From Acetobacteraceae bacterium H6797 (GTDB lineage: Bacteria > Pseudomonadota > Alphaproteobacteria > Acetobacterales > Acetobacteraceae), in assembly GCA_015223225.1 (NCBI GenBank), contig JADFCQ010000006.1:310001-374000 (forward strand): a stretch of DNA of 64,000 bases, read 5' to 3'. The position numbers were made by a program, and so were the translations under genes. Each line of letters opens with the position of its first letter. Position 1 is the first letter of the stretch. Below, one piece after another: positions 32,651-40,523 of this stretch. Below the pieces are notes generated by a model. It made no database searches. It was not told the DNA's origin and saw nothing but the letters and a program-made list of their open reading frames with translations.

Positions 32651-33481
32651 TCAGTCCAGCCCGAGCGTGCCGCGCAGGCGCGAGAGATCCTCGGCCAGAA
32701 CCGTGATCGGGGCCTGGAGCGCGTTGCGATCGGCTTGCGTCAGCGTCTCGTAATTCTTGAAGCCGTCGGCGGTGCGATAGCGGGCGAGGATATCGTCCAC
32801 CGTCTTGAAATTGGCATCGACCTTGGCCAGCAGCGCGGCATCGGCCTTGGCCAGCAGCGGGCGCAGCAGATCGACGATCTTCTTGGCGCCATCGACATTG
32901 GCCTGGAAGTCGGAAAGGTCCGCGCCGCTGTAGCGGTTCTCCTCGCCCGAGATCTTCGTCGCCGCCACTTCCTCGATCAGCGCAGCGGCGCCGCCGACGA
33001 CCTTCTCGGGCGGCGTGGTCAGGCCGGCGATGCGGGATTGCAGCTCCTTCGTATCGGCCAGCAGCTTATCGGCGAAGGGCGCCAGCCCGTCGGTGTTCCG
33101 CTTCGCGAAGAGGCCGTATTCGATGCGGTGGAAGCCGGTGAAGCCCGGGTCCTGCTCGGCCTTGTCATGGTCGTCGGCGCGGGAGTCGATGGCGGTGTCG
33201 AGATCGCTGAACAGCTCGGCCAGCGGCTCGATGCGCTCGTAATGCACGCGGGTCGAGGCATAGAGCGCCTGGGCCTTGGCGAGGTCACCCGCCTTGATCG
33301 CAGCGGTGAAACGGGCCGTGGCCTCGACCAGGGCCTTGGCCTCGCTCAGCACATAGAGCTTGTATTGCGCGATCGGCCCGGCGAGTTCGAGCGGCGAGAC
33401 GGGCGCGGCCAGGACGGGAGCGAAGCTCGCGGGGCCAGCCAGCATGGCGAGGCTGGCGCCCAGGAGAAGAAGACGGCGCAT
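32651..33481 (-). CDS. EfeM-type M75 (imelysin-like) iron-binding protein without cupredoxin domain
   Basis: A 276-residue exported protein: signal peptide to about residue 26 ([12 protein letters not shown]), then a single M75 peptidase-like domain of the EfeO family. The family motifs are intact: [26 protein letters not shown] (residues 76-101) and [15 protein letters not shown], giving the HxxE metal motif as His118 and Glu121. It lacks the N-terminal cupredoxin domain of EfeO and so corresponds to the EfeM variety. It is the last gene of the efeU-efeO-efeB operon, 26 bases after efeB. It is likely to bind ferrous or ferric iron in the periplasm for delivery to EfeU. Confidence 0.88.
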   Translation of the reverse strand: MRRLLLLGASLAMLAGPASFAPVLAAPVSPLELAGPIAQYKLYVLSEAKALVEATARFTAAIKAGDLAKAQALYASTRVHYERIEPLAELFSDLDTAIDSRADDHDKAEQDPGFTGFHRIEYGLFAKRNTDGLAPFADKLLADTKELQSRIAGLTTPPEKVVGGAAALIEEVAATKISGEENRYSGADLSDFQANVDGAKKIVDLLRPLLAKADAALLAKVDANFKTVDDILARYRTADGFKNYETLTQADRNALQAPITVLAEDLSRLRGTLGLD

Positions 33482-33507
33482 GCGATGGTCCTCCAGATGA
33501 CGGGCGC

Positions 33508-34827
33508 TCAGGCGAGCAGGCCCTGGCCGAGATAATCCGTCTCGCCCACAGCGCCGGGCAGGACGAAGTAATAACCGCCGCCGACCGGCTTGATATATTC
33601 CTCGAGCGGCTCGCCGTTCAGGCGCTTCTGCACGGTGATGAAGCCCGCTTCCAGATCGGCCTGATAGCAGATGAAGAGCAGCCCCATGTCGAGCTGGCCG
33701 GAACGGGTGATGCCTCGGCTGTAGTTGAAGGGCCGGCGCAGGATGCGGTTATGGGCCGTCTCGGGCGTGCGGGGATTGGCCAGGCGGATATGGGCGTCGA
33801 GCGGCGTCACCTTGCCTTCCGGGTCGTCCTTATAGTCGAAGAGCGCCTTCTCTTCCGTCAGGCCCAGCCGCGCGCCGCTTTCCTTCCGGCGGCCCATGAT
33901 GGCCTCCTGCTCCTGCAGCGGCGTCCTGTCCCAGCGTTCGACGAAGTTCCGGATGATGCGGACGACCTGATAGCTCCCGCCAATGGCCCAGTCGGGCTCG
34001 CCGTGATTGGGGCCGACCCAGACCTGGCTGTTCATCAGCGCCTGGTCGCTAGGGTCCAGATTGCCGGTGCCGTCCTTGAAGCCCAGGAGATTGCGCGGCG
34101 TCTCGGCCGAGGCCGAGCCGAGCCCCTCGGGCAGGAAACCCTCCAGCTTCCAGCGCAGGCGGAGGGAAGCAGGGGTGTTCTTGATGATGTCGCGCAGGGC
34201 ATGGAGCACGGCCATGGGCGTATTGGCGCTGATCTGCAGCAGCAGGTCGCCATGGCACCATTCGCGGTCCAGCGCGTCATTCGGGAAGCGCGTCATGGTG
34301 ACGAGATGGCGCGGCTTGCGCGACGCGAGGCCGTAGCGCTCGTCGAAGAGCGAGGCGCCCACCGAGACCGTGATGCACAGGCCCTCGGGCAGCACGACGG
34401 GGCCGAGAATGCCGGAATCGGGCGGCGGAAAGCGCGGGTCCTCGGCGGGCGGCGTGCCGCCGGCCATGAGGAAGGCGATGCGCGCGGTCAGCAGGCGGAA
34501 AAGCGCCTCCAGCTCCTGGCGGGAGGTGGCGAGCACATCGAAAGCGGCGACCATGCCGGCGGCGGGCGGGTGATCGACTACCCCCGCCTGATGCGGACCG
34601 CGAAAGGCGATGGTTTTGGCCGCCGCCTGGGCATCACGGCCCGGCGGCGAGCGCATCAGCGGGCCGCCATCGGCCTGCGCCTGGGTGCCCTGCGCCAGGG
34701 CCGAGCCGCCGAAGCCGAGAGCGGCGCCCCCGCCCGCCAGGCCCATCAGTAGGCCGCGGCGGCTTCCGCCCTGGCCGGATGCGGCGCCATGGAACGGACA
34801 GCCGCCTTTCCTCGTCTCTTCGCTCAT
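33508..34827 (-). CDS. efeB: EfeB deferrochelatase / DyP-type peroxidase
   Basis: A 439-residue heme peroxidase exported by the Tat pathway. The N-terminus carries [12 protein letters not shown] followed by [17 protein letters not shown] and an ALAQ cleavage site. The DyP signature GFKDGTGN lies near residue 250; the proximal heme histidine is in [10 protein letters not shown], followed by [11 protein letters not shown]. EfeB oxidises ferrous iron and can extract iron from heme, feeding EfeO and EfeU. It starts three bases after efeO ends and is followed by the EfeM gene, consistent with a single transcript. Confidence 0.93.
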   Translation of the reverse strand: MSEETRKGGCPFHGAASGQGGSRRGLLMGLAGGGAALGFGGSALAQGTQAQADGGPLMRSPPGRDAQAAAKTIAFRGPHQAGVVDHPPAAGMVAAFDVLATSRQELEALFRLLTARIAFLMAGGTPPAEDPRFPPPDSGILGPVVLPEGLCITVSVGASLFDERYGLASRKPRHLVTMTRFPNDALDREWCHGDLLLQISANTPMAVLHALRDIIKNTPASLRLRWKLEGFLPEGLGSASAETPRNLLGFKDGTGNLDPSDQALMNSQVWVGPNHGEPDWAIGGSYQVVRIIRNFVERWDRTPLQEQEAIMGRRKESGARLGLTEEKALFDYKDDPEGKVTPLDAHIRLANPRTPETAHNRILRRPFNYSRGITRSGQLDMGLLFICYQADLEAGFITVQKRLNGEPLEEYIKPVGGGYYFVLPGAVGETDYLGQGLLA

Positions 34828-34830
34828 CTC

Positions 34831-35907
34831 TCAACCCAATCCGAGTGTTTCGCGGAGGCTGGAAAGGGCTTCCGCGACCGCGTCGAGCGCCTGCCGCCGC
34901 GCATCGGCATCCGTCCCTTCCAGGGCCTGGGCCGCGCGCTGCATCAGGCCGGCGAGCTTGGCGGGCGCGCCGGGATCGCGGGGTTTCGCGGCCTCGGCCA
35001 GGAGGGTGCCGATTTTCTCCACCCCCGCCAGCATAGCCTTGGCCAGAGCCGGATCGGCCGTTCCCGCCGCCTCGCGCGCCATCAGGGCCGCGCCGGCCAG
35101 CATGCGGTCGGGCGGCACCATCGCCGCGTCGAGCCGGGCGAGAAGCTGGCTGACGTCCTGACGCAGGCGCTCCGCCAGAGGCTGGGCGGCCTCATCATGG
35201 GCCTGAAGCGCGATGGCCAGGCGGTTGAAGCCCGAAAAGCCAGGATCGGCCTCGCCCTGGGCGTAATCGGCGGCGCGGGCGTCGATGGCCGCATCGAGAT
35301 CGGCCTGAACCATACGGCTCGCAGGGCGCAGGTGCTGGTAGAGCGCCTGGGCCTGTTCCAGGCTCTCCCGCGCGTCCTGACCCGAGGCGATCTCCTCGGC
35401 CATCTGGTCGATGGCAGCGGCGAGTTCCTGGCCTTCCATGGTGAGGAAGACCTTATATTCCGCCATGGGCCCGATCAGCGCGCGCATATCCGGCCCGGCG
35501 GCCGGCGCCCCCTCGCCCGGTGTCACCACCAGCCGCCCGCGAGGGTTGCCGAGCAAGCCGCAGGTGATGGCGTATTCGCCCGGCGACAGGCGCGCGACGA
35601 GGCGCTGGGCGAGGCCGGGGGCGATATTCTCCCGCTCCTCCAGCACCATGACACCGTCGAGGATCTCCCACTCCAGCACGCGCTGGCTGCGGTTCACGAT
35701 GCTGAAGGTCACGCGCCCAGCCGGCACGGTGAGCTGGTTGGGCTCGCAGGCGCGGTCCGTCACGGTCACGGTCACCACGCCGGCCTCGGCCTGCGGCGCC
35801 GGGCGGGCCTGATGGCGCTGCCAGTCGAGCACGCCCAGCGCCCCGACGCCGACAGCCAGCACCGCGACCAGACCGTAGCCCGCGCGGATGCTCTGCTTCA
35901 GGTTCAT
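34831..35907 (-). CDS. efeO: EfeO with intact cupredoxin but degenerate M75 domain
   Basis: A 358-residue membrane-anchored periplasmic protein. Start ATG at 35907 (MNLKQSIRAG) overlaps the efeU stop by four bases; upstream open frame lies inside efeU and is not used. Residues 9-27 form a signal anchor. The cupredoxin domain (about 43-130) is complete: CEPNQLTVPAG with Cys54, RVLEWEILDGVMVLEERENIAPG (79-98) and ITCGLLGNPRG with Cys116. In the M75 domain the expected GFHRIEYG is GFNRLAIA, with Asn228 and Ala231 replacing the HxxE His and Glu, and the YERIEP segment is also missing. It may therefore work through the cupredoxin site and leave M75 iron binding to the partner at 32651. Confidence 0.88.
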   Translation of the reverse strand: MNLKQSIRAGYGLVAVLAVGVGALGVLDWQRHQARPAPQAEAGVVTVTVTDRACEPNQLTVPAGRVTFSIVNRSQRVLEWEILDGVMVLEERENIAPGLAQRLVARLSPGEYAITCGLLGNPRGRLVVTPGEGAPAAGPDMRALIGPMAEYKVFLTMEGQELAAAIDQMAEEIASGQDARESLEQAQALYQHLRPASRMVQADLDAAIDARAADYAQGEADPGFSGFNRLAIALQAHDEAAQPLAERLRQDVSQLLARLDAAMVPPDRMLAGAALMAREAAGTADPALAKAMLAGVEKIGTLLAEAAKPRDPGAPAKLAGLMQRAAQALEGTDADARRQALDAVAEALSSLRETLGLG

Positions 35908-36713
35908 GCGCGGGCCCCGCGCGGCGCGGTGAGGAAGAGCGGCAGCGTCATCAGGATGAAAAGCAGCCAGAGGCCGAATTCCCCGATGCTCGGCCGGTCC
36001 ACATAGCCCAGCATCCCGGCGAGCAGCGCCCCCGGCATGCCATCCATCGGGAGGCTGTGGCTGAGGTCGAAGGCCACCTGCTGCAGCCCGTTCCACAGCC
36101 CCGCCTCATGCAGCGCGCGCAGCGAGCCCGCCGCCAGCCCGGCCGCGACGAGGAGGATGAAAACGCCCGTCCAGCGGAAGAAGCGCGCCAGATTGAGCCT
36201 CAACCCGCCCCAGGCGATGGCGATGCCCGCGACGACCGAGGCGAGCAGGCCCAGCAGGGCGCCCAGCGGCACGGCCAGGCTCTCGCTCTGCTGCACCAGG
36301 GCCAGGAGGAAGAAGACGGATTCCAGCCCCTCCCGCGCGACCGCGAGGAAGACCATCAAGATCAGCGCCGCCCCCGAGCCCGTGCCCAGCGCCTCGGCCA
36401 CCCGGCCCTGAAGCTCGCCCTTCATCCGCCGCCCGGCGCGGCGCATCCAGAAGGCCATGGCGGTAAGCATGGCGACGGCGACCAGGCCGACCAGGGCCTC
36501 GAAAAGCTCCTGCTGCCGCTGCGGCACTTCTGCGCTGAGAATATCGAGCACCAGCCCGGTGCCCAGGCAGATCAACGCCGCCGAGGCAGCCCCGATCCAG
36601 ACGAGCGGCATCCATTCGCCCTTGCCGGCGTGGCGGAGATAGCTGGCGATGATCCCGACGATCAGGGCTGCTTCCAGCCCCTCGCGCAACATGATCAGGA
36701 AGGCTACCAGCAC
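35904..36713 (-). CDS. efeU: EfeU ferrous iron permease (Ftr1 family)
   Basis: A 269-residue inner-membrane iron permease of the oxidase-dependent iron transporter family. Both REGLE motifs are present: FLIMLREGLEAALIVG in helix 1 and VAREGLESVFFLLALVQQ in helix 4; KFFRWT-like ARFFRWTGVFILLVAAGLAAGSLRALHEAGLWN follows. The frame is open to a TTG at 36791, but that codon lies in the predicted promoter; GTG at 36713 (VLVAFLIMLREG) aligns with the E. coli N-terminus and has GTGGAG nine bases upstream. First gene of the operon efeU-efeO-efeB-efeM; its stop overlaps efeO. Confidence 0.9.
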   Translation of the reverse strand: MLVAFLIMLREGLEAALIVGIIASYLRHAGKGEWMPLVWIGAASAALICLGTGLVLDILSAEVPQRQQELFEALVGLVAVAMLTAMAFWMRRAGRRMKGELQGRVAEALGTGSGAALILMVFLAVAREGLESVFFLLALVQQSESLAVPLGALLGLLASVVAGIAIAWGGLRLNLARFFRWTGVFILLVAAGLAAGSLRALHEAGLWNGLQQVAFDLSHSLPMDGMPGALLAGMLGYVDRPSIGEFGLWLLFILMTLPLFLTAPRGARA

Positions 36714-36789
36714 GTCGAACGACTCCACGACCTCTTTGAGGGCCACTGCCCCGGCGTTGCCGCCCATGCCGGAGCGGCCGCGCAGGGCC

Positions 36790-36841
36790 AAGATAACGAT
36801 TGTTAATAATTATTCTCAATTGCGCCGAAGACACGGCGCAA
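36790..36841 (-). promoter_or_regulatory. Fur-box-like promoter of the efe operon plus adjacent inverted repeat
   Basis: On the minus strand TTGAGA (36819-36814) is followed after 18 bases by TATCTT (36795-36790), a plausible sigma-70 promoter. The region between is an AT-rich imperfect palindrome (GAGAATAATTATTAAC and GATAACGATTGTTA on the other strand) typical of classical Fur boxes. Immediately upstream is a perfect eight-base inverted repeat, TTGCGCCG and CGGCGCAA separated by six bases (36820-36841). Together they suggest iron repression and a second layer of control. Confidence 0.6.
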
Positions 36842-37077
36842 AACAAAGAGTGACGCCGGGCGGCAGGCCATCACAAATCCCTACGCGATGCGTTATAGCG
36901 GTGCTCCGCGGGGATTATGACAGTCTTATGCACGCCCCAGGCGCCGCCAAGGGATTGCTCTTCCAGGCCTTGTCGTTAAATCTCCGCCTGCGAGTCGGTC
37001 TTAATTATGAAACTGGCCTCCGCCTGCCGCCGGCCTTTCCCGGTGCATGGCCGAGGGGCCGATGAGAGGAGCGCATC
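36842..37077. other. Intergenic region between efeU promoter and LpxO-like gene
   Basis: About 236 bases without a gene. It is of mixed composition, with an AT-rich patch around 36974-37012 (CGTTAAATCT and CTTAATTATGAAAC). No promoter pair with correct spacing is obvious. AGAGGAG at 37066-37072 is the ribosome-binding site for the gene at 37078. Confidence 0.4.
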
Positions 37078-37908
37078 ATGGCGCTTGGTCAGAACGGACA
37101 GGCCGGTAACCCCGAGCCGCAACAGATTTTCGGCACCGAAGGCATCGCGGCGATGGAGCGTCCGAGCCTGACGACGCGGATCTTCATGTCGATCGTCCAG
37201 ATGGCCGAGCGGCTGAACCTGCGGTACTCGAAGGTGGGCAACCCGCCAGTTTTCGACAATGCGACCTTCCCCTGGGCGAAGGAAGTCGAGCGGGAATGGC
37301 CGCTGATCCGCGCCGAGCTGGAAAAGGTGCTGCTGCGCCAGAAGGATCTGCCGAGCTTCCACGAGCTCTCGACCGATGTGCAGACCATCAGCAAGGACAG
37401 CGCCTGGAAGACCTTCTTCCTGACCGGCTACGGCATCTCCTCCGAGGCCAATATCGCCCAGTGCCCCGAGACTTGGCGCATCGTCCAGAAGATCCCGGGC
37501 CTCAAGACGGCGATGTTCTCGATTTTCGAGCCCGGCAAGCACCTCCCCGCGCATCGCGGGCCCTATAACGGCGTGCTGCGCCTGCATCTCGGCCTGATCG
37601 TGCCGGAGGCCCAGGGCGACGAGCTGGCCATCCGCGTCGATCGCCAGATCTGCCATTGGGAAGAGGGCAAGGCGCTCATTTTCGACGACGCCTATGAGCA
37701 CGAGGCCTGGAACCACACGGACAAGACCCGCGTGGTGCTCTTCGTGGATTTCGTGAAGCCCCTCGCCTTCCCGGCCCGCTTCGTGAACTGGGCGCTGCTG
37801 AATCTCGCCATGTTCACGCCCTTCATCCGCGAAGGGCTCGAGAACCAGAAGGCGTGGGAGAAGAAGTTCTACGCCGAGGCAGAGGCGCTGCGGAACCGCC
37901 CGCGCTGA
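37078..37908 (+). CDS. Aspartyl/asparaginyl beta-hydroxylase family (LpxO-like) dioxygenase
   Basis: A 276-residue Fe(II)/2-oxoglutarate-dependent oxygenase. The double-stranded beta-helix motifs are clear: SIFEPGKHLPAHRGPYNGVLRLHLGL (first His), FDDAYEHEAWNHT (second His) and RVVLFVDFVKP with the arginine that binds 2-oxoglutarate. In this family the iron is held mainly by two histidines. Bacterial members include LpxO, which 2-hydroxylates lipid A acyl chains; the hydrophobic tail (FVNWALLNLAMFTPF) could associate with the membrane. Location next to envelope and lipid-modifying genes fits that role, but another substrate is possible. Confidence 0.8.
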   Translation: MALGQNGQAGNPEPQQIFGTEGIAAMERPSLTTRIFMSIVQMAERLNLRYSKVGNPPVFDNATFPWAKEVEREWPLIRAELEKVLLRQKDLPSFHELSTDVQTISKDSAWKTFFLTGYGISSEANIAQCPETWRIVQKIPGLKTAMFSIFEPGKHLPAHRGPYNGVLRLHLGLIVPEAQGDELAIRVDRQICHWEEGKALIFDDAYEHEAWNHTDKTRVVLFVDFVKPLAFPARFVNWALLNLAMFTPFIREGLENQKAWEKKFYAEAEALRNRPR

Positions 37909-37949
37909 GAGAGCGGCGCCGCCGGTAAAGGGGGCGCCTTCCCGGATCA

Positions 37950-38501
37950 CTACTGATAATCCGGCTTACCGATATCCTCGGGCCGCTGCGGCACGCGGCG
38001 GAACTGGCTCGTGTCATAGCCGGCGGCGGCGAAGCGGCTAAGAAGCTCACGATATTTCGCATCCTCGATCACCGGATCTCGCGCCAGCACCCAGCCATAG
38101 CCGCGGCCGGGATAGCCGACGAGCGCGTGGCGATAGTCCTGATCGACATAGACGATCAGATAGGACAGGTAGATCGGCCAGAGCGGTGATTCTCGCCAAT
38201 AGGCATTGCCCGTGCCGGGCACGACATAGCCCTTCATGGTGAAGCTGCCGGGCTCTTCGGAGAAGCTCTTGCGCCCCCAATAGACGTCGCTGAACTTGTC
38301 GCCCTCGACGCTGATCTCGAAATAGCTGCCGACTTTTCCGCGCTCGGCGAAATAGGGGATATTGGCGATCACATACCAGCGGCCGCTATAGCGCTGGAGA
38401 TCGACATTCTGCGCGAGCGGAATGCCGTGATCGACCGGCCCGCAGGCGGCGAGGCCGGCAGCGCAGAGCATGGAAAGCGACCAGCGTCGGATGGCAGACA
38501 T
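37950..38501 (-). CDS. blc: Bacterial lipocalin (Blc-like) lipoprotein
   Basis: A 183-residue outer-membrane lipoprotein. Start ATG at 38501 (MSAIRRWSLSMLCAAG) gives a signal with lipobox LAAC and acylated Cys20; the frame upstream to 38576 is not signal-like. The lipocalin first motif is VDLQRYSGRWYVIANIPYFAERG, followed by YSYFEISVEGDKF-like strands (VGSYFEISVEGDKFSDVYWGRKSF), and ALVGYPGRGYGWVLARDPVIED. Lipocalins of this group bind lysophospholipids or oxidised fatty acids in the periplasm. It lies 34 bases after a CFA-type methyltransferase in the same direction and is probably the last gene of the sigma-E-driven lipid operon. Confidence 0.88.
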   Translation of the reverse strand: MSAIRRWSLSMLCAAGLAACGPVDHGIPLAQNVDLQRYSGRWYVIANIPYFAERGKVGSYFEISVEGDKFSDVYWGRKSFSEEPGSFTMKGYVVPGTGNAYWRESPLWPIYLSYLIVYVDQDYRHALVGYPGRGYGWVLARDPVIEDAKYRELLSRFAAAGYDTSQFRRVPQRPEDIGKPDYQ

Positions 38502-38535
38502 GGCGGTCCCTCGTTTTATGATGTGATGCGCTTCG

Positions 38536-39747
38536 TCAGCGGCTTTCGGCCGCCTGCATCCGCCAGAGCCCGACATCGATGACGCCGGCGCGGAAACCCG
38601 CCTCGCAATAGCTCAGGTAATATTCCCAGAGTTTGCGGAAGCGGACGTTGAACCCCATGGCCTCGATGGCAGGCCAGGCAGCCTGGAAGCGGCGCTGCCA
38701 ATGCATCAGCGTCAGCGCATAGCCCTGGCCGAAGAACTGCGTCTCCGGCACGTCGAGCCCGGCCGCCGCCGCTTGCGAGCGCAGGGCGGAAGGCGATGGC
38801 AGGAGGCCGCCCGGAAAGACGTGGCGCTGGATGAAATCCACGCCCCGCCGATAGCTCTCGAAGCGGTCATCGGCGATGGTGATGGATTGCAGGACGATTG
38901 TGCCGCCGGGGCGGAGGCAATCGCGCAGCTTGCGGAAATAGGTGGGCCACCAGGCTTCGCCGACGGCCTCGATCATCTCGATCGACACGATGCGGTCGAA
39001 CTGGCCGCTGATGTCGCGATAATCCTGCAGCCGCAGGTCAACCTTGTCGCCGAGCCCCGCCGCCTGAAGCCGCTGCTGGGCATAGCCGAGTTGGGAGGGC
39101 GAGAGCGTCACGCCCGTCACGTGGCATCCTTCGGCAGCGAGGCGCTCCGCGAGCCCGCCCCAGCCGATGCCGATTTCCAGCACGCGCATACCGGGTTCGA
39201 TGCCGAGCATTTCGACGATGCGGTCCTGCCGCCGCACCTGCGCGTCTTCCAGGCTCGCCTCGGGATCGTCGAAAATAGCGGCGGAATAGCTCATCCCGGC
39301 ATCGAGCCAGCGGGCGTAGAACTCGTTGCCGAGGTCGTAATGCTGCTCGATGTTCCGGCGGCTGCCGGCGCGGGTATTGTCGCGCAGCCGGTGCAGCAGG
39401 CGATGGATGAGCCGCAGCGGCAGCACCGCGCGATCGGTGCCCGTAATGGCGCCCTGGTTGCGGGCGGCCAGCTCGATCAGGGCGGTGACATCGGGGCTAC
39501 TCCAGTCACCATCGAGATAGGCCTCGGCGAAGCCGATATCGCCGCTCGTCAGCAGGCGGGAGATGGCGCGCCAGCGATGGAGCACCAGCATTGCCTGCGG
39601 CCCCGGCCCGGCGCGATGCAAGATTTCCGACCCATCCGGCAGCCGGACGGTCACGCTGCCGCATTGCAGCCGGGCGAGCAGGCGCCGCAGCAGGAGACTG
39701 CCGAAGCCAGAGCGCGGGAGCGTCAGTTTCTCGGCCTGGGCGTCCAT
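38536..39747 (-). CDS. Cyclopropane-fatty-acyl-phospholipid synthase family methyltransferase
   Basis: A 403-residue S-adenosylmethionine-dependent enzyme acting on unsaturated acyl chains of membrane phospholipid. The C-terminal catalytic domain has NIEQHYDLGNEFYARWLDAGMSYSAAIF, SAM motif LEIGIGWGGLAERLA, VSIEMIEAVGEAWW and QRHVFPGGLLPS, all CFA-synthase hallmarks; the catalytic glutamate and the tyrosine/cysteine (YYLSYCEAGFRAGVIDVGLWRM) at the end are present. It overlaps the DUF1365 gene by one base and follows an FAD oxidoreductase, the same trio seen in RpoE regulons of Rhodobacter. It could make cyclopropane or methyl-branched/furan fatty acids. Start at 39747 matches the overlap with the upstream gene. 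Confidence 0.9.
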   Translation of the reverse strand: MDAQAEKLTLPRSGFGSLLLRRLLARLQCGSVTVRLPDGSEILHRAGPGPQAMLVLHRWRAISRLLTSGDIGFAEAYLDGDWSSPDVTALIELAARNQGAITGTDRAVLPLRLIHRLLHRLRDNTRAGSRRNIEQHYDLGNEFYARWLDAGMSYSAAIFDDPEASLEDAQVRRQDRIVEMLGIEPGMRVLEIGIGWGGLAERLAAEGCHVTGVTLSPSQLGYAQQRLQAAGLGDKVDLRLQDYRDISGQFDRIVSIEMIEAVGEAWWPTYFRKLRDCLRPGGTIVLQSITIADDRFESYRRGVDFIQRHVFPGGLLPSPSALRSQAAAAGLDVPETQFFGQGYALTLMHWQRRFQAAWPAIEAMGFNVRFRKLWEYYLSYCEAGFRAGVIDVGLWRMQAAESR

Positions 39748-40523
39748 CACAGGCTCTCCGGATGGGCGATGCTCACCGCTTCGCGGGGCGGAAGGGGGCG
39801 GGGCCTGATGCGCATGCCTTTGATCCAGAGCTTCAGCGCCTCCCAATGGATGCCGGCCAGCACCTGGCCGGCCATCAGTGGAAAGCGAAGGAAGGCGCGC
39901 AGCAGCGCCCCGTCCGTCAGGGCTTGGCGCTCGCCGGCGAAGCAGGCGGTCAGCACGCTCTCATCGCCCCGGCGGACGTCGATGGCGATGGCGGTGCGCC
40001 GCTCGGGCAGGGAAAGCCGGAAATGATAGGTCATTTCCATCTCCATGAAAGGCGAGACATAGAAGCGTTTCGCGCATTGCTGCCGGATCACCCGCCCGTC
40101 CGTGGCCTCGGCGGGGATCAAATAGGAGTGGCGCTGCCCGAATGTGTTATTCACCTCGTAGAGCACCGCGCGGAGCCGCCCATCGGCGGCGTGGCAGAAG
40201 AAGATGCTCAGAGGGTTGAAGACCTTGCCGAGAACACTCGGCATGCAGAGAAGCCTGATGGCCCCGCCATCGCATGCCAGCCCGGCCCGCGCCATAGCCG
40301 CCTCCACCTGCGCGCGCAGGGTGGTCCCGCTACCGTCGAGATGATCGCGCTGGCTGAAGCCGAAGAGGTTGAAGCGCCCCATGCTCAGGAAGCGCAGGCG
40401 GCGGGAGAGCGCCTCCATCTCGTCGAGATCCAGCAGCAGCATCAACATGCGATAGCGCAGCCGGTGACGCAGTGGCTTCAGCCGCTGATGCACCACCGTG
40501 CCGGCATAAAGGCAGGAGTTCAT
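39747..40523 (-). CDS. DUF1365 protein of the fatty-acid modification cluster
   Basis: A 258-residue protein of the DUF1365 family, which is almost always encoded between an FAD amine-oxidase-like gene and a CFA-synthase-like methyltransferase. Recognisable segments are CLYAGTVVHQRLKPLRHRLRYRMLMLLLDLDEM (start), FGFSQRDHLDG, LGKVFNPLSIFFCHAADG, VLYEVNNTFGQRHSYLIP and KRFYVSPFMEMEMTYHFRL. Its biochemical role is not established; in the RpoE regulon context it is thought to participate in fatty-acid modification. It starts with ATGA overlap after the FAD gene and ends one base into the methyltransferase gene, indicating strict coupling. Confidence 0.88.
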   Translation of the reverse strand: MNSCLYAGTVVHQRLKPLRHRLRYRMLMLLLDLDEMEALSRRLRFLSMGRFNLFGFSQRDHLDGSGTTLRAQVEAAMARAGLACDGGAIRLLCMPSVLGKVFNPLSIFFCHAADGRLRAVLYEVNNTFGQRHSYLIPAEATDGRVIRQQCAKRFYVSPFMEMEMTYHFRLSLPERRTAIAIDVRRGDESVLTACFAGERQALTDGALLRAFLRFPLMAGQVLAGIHWEALKLWIKGMRIRPRPLPPREAVSIAHPESL

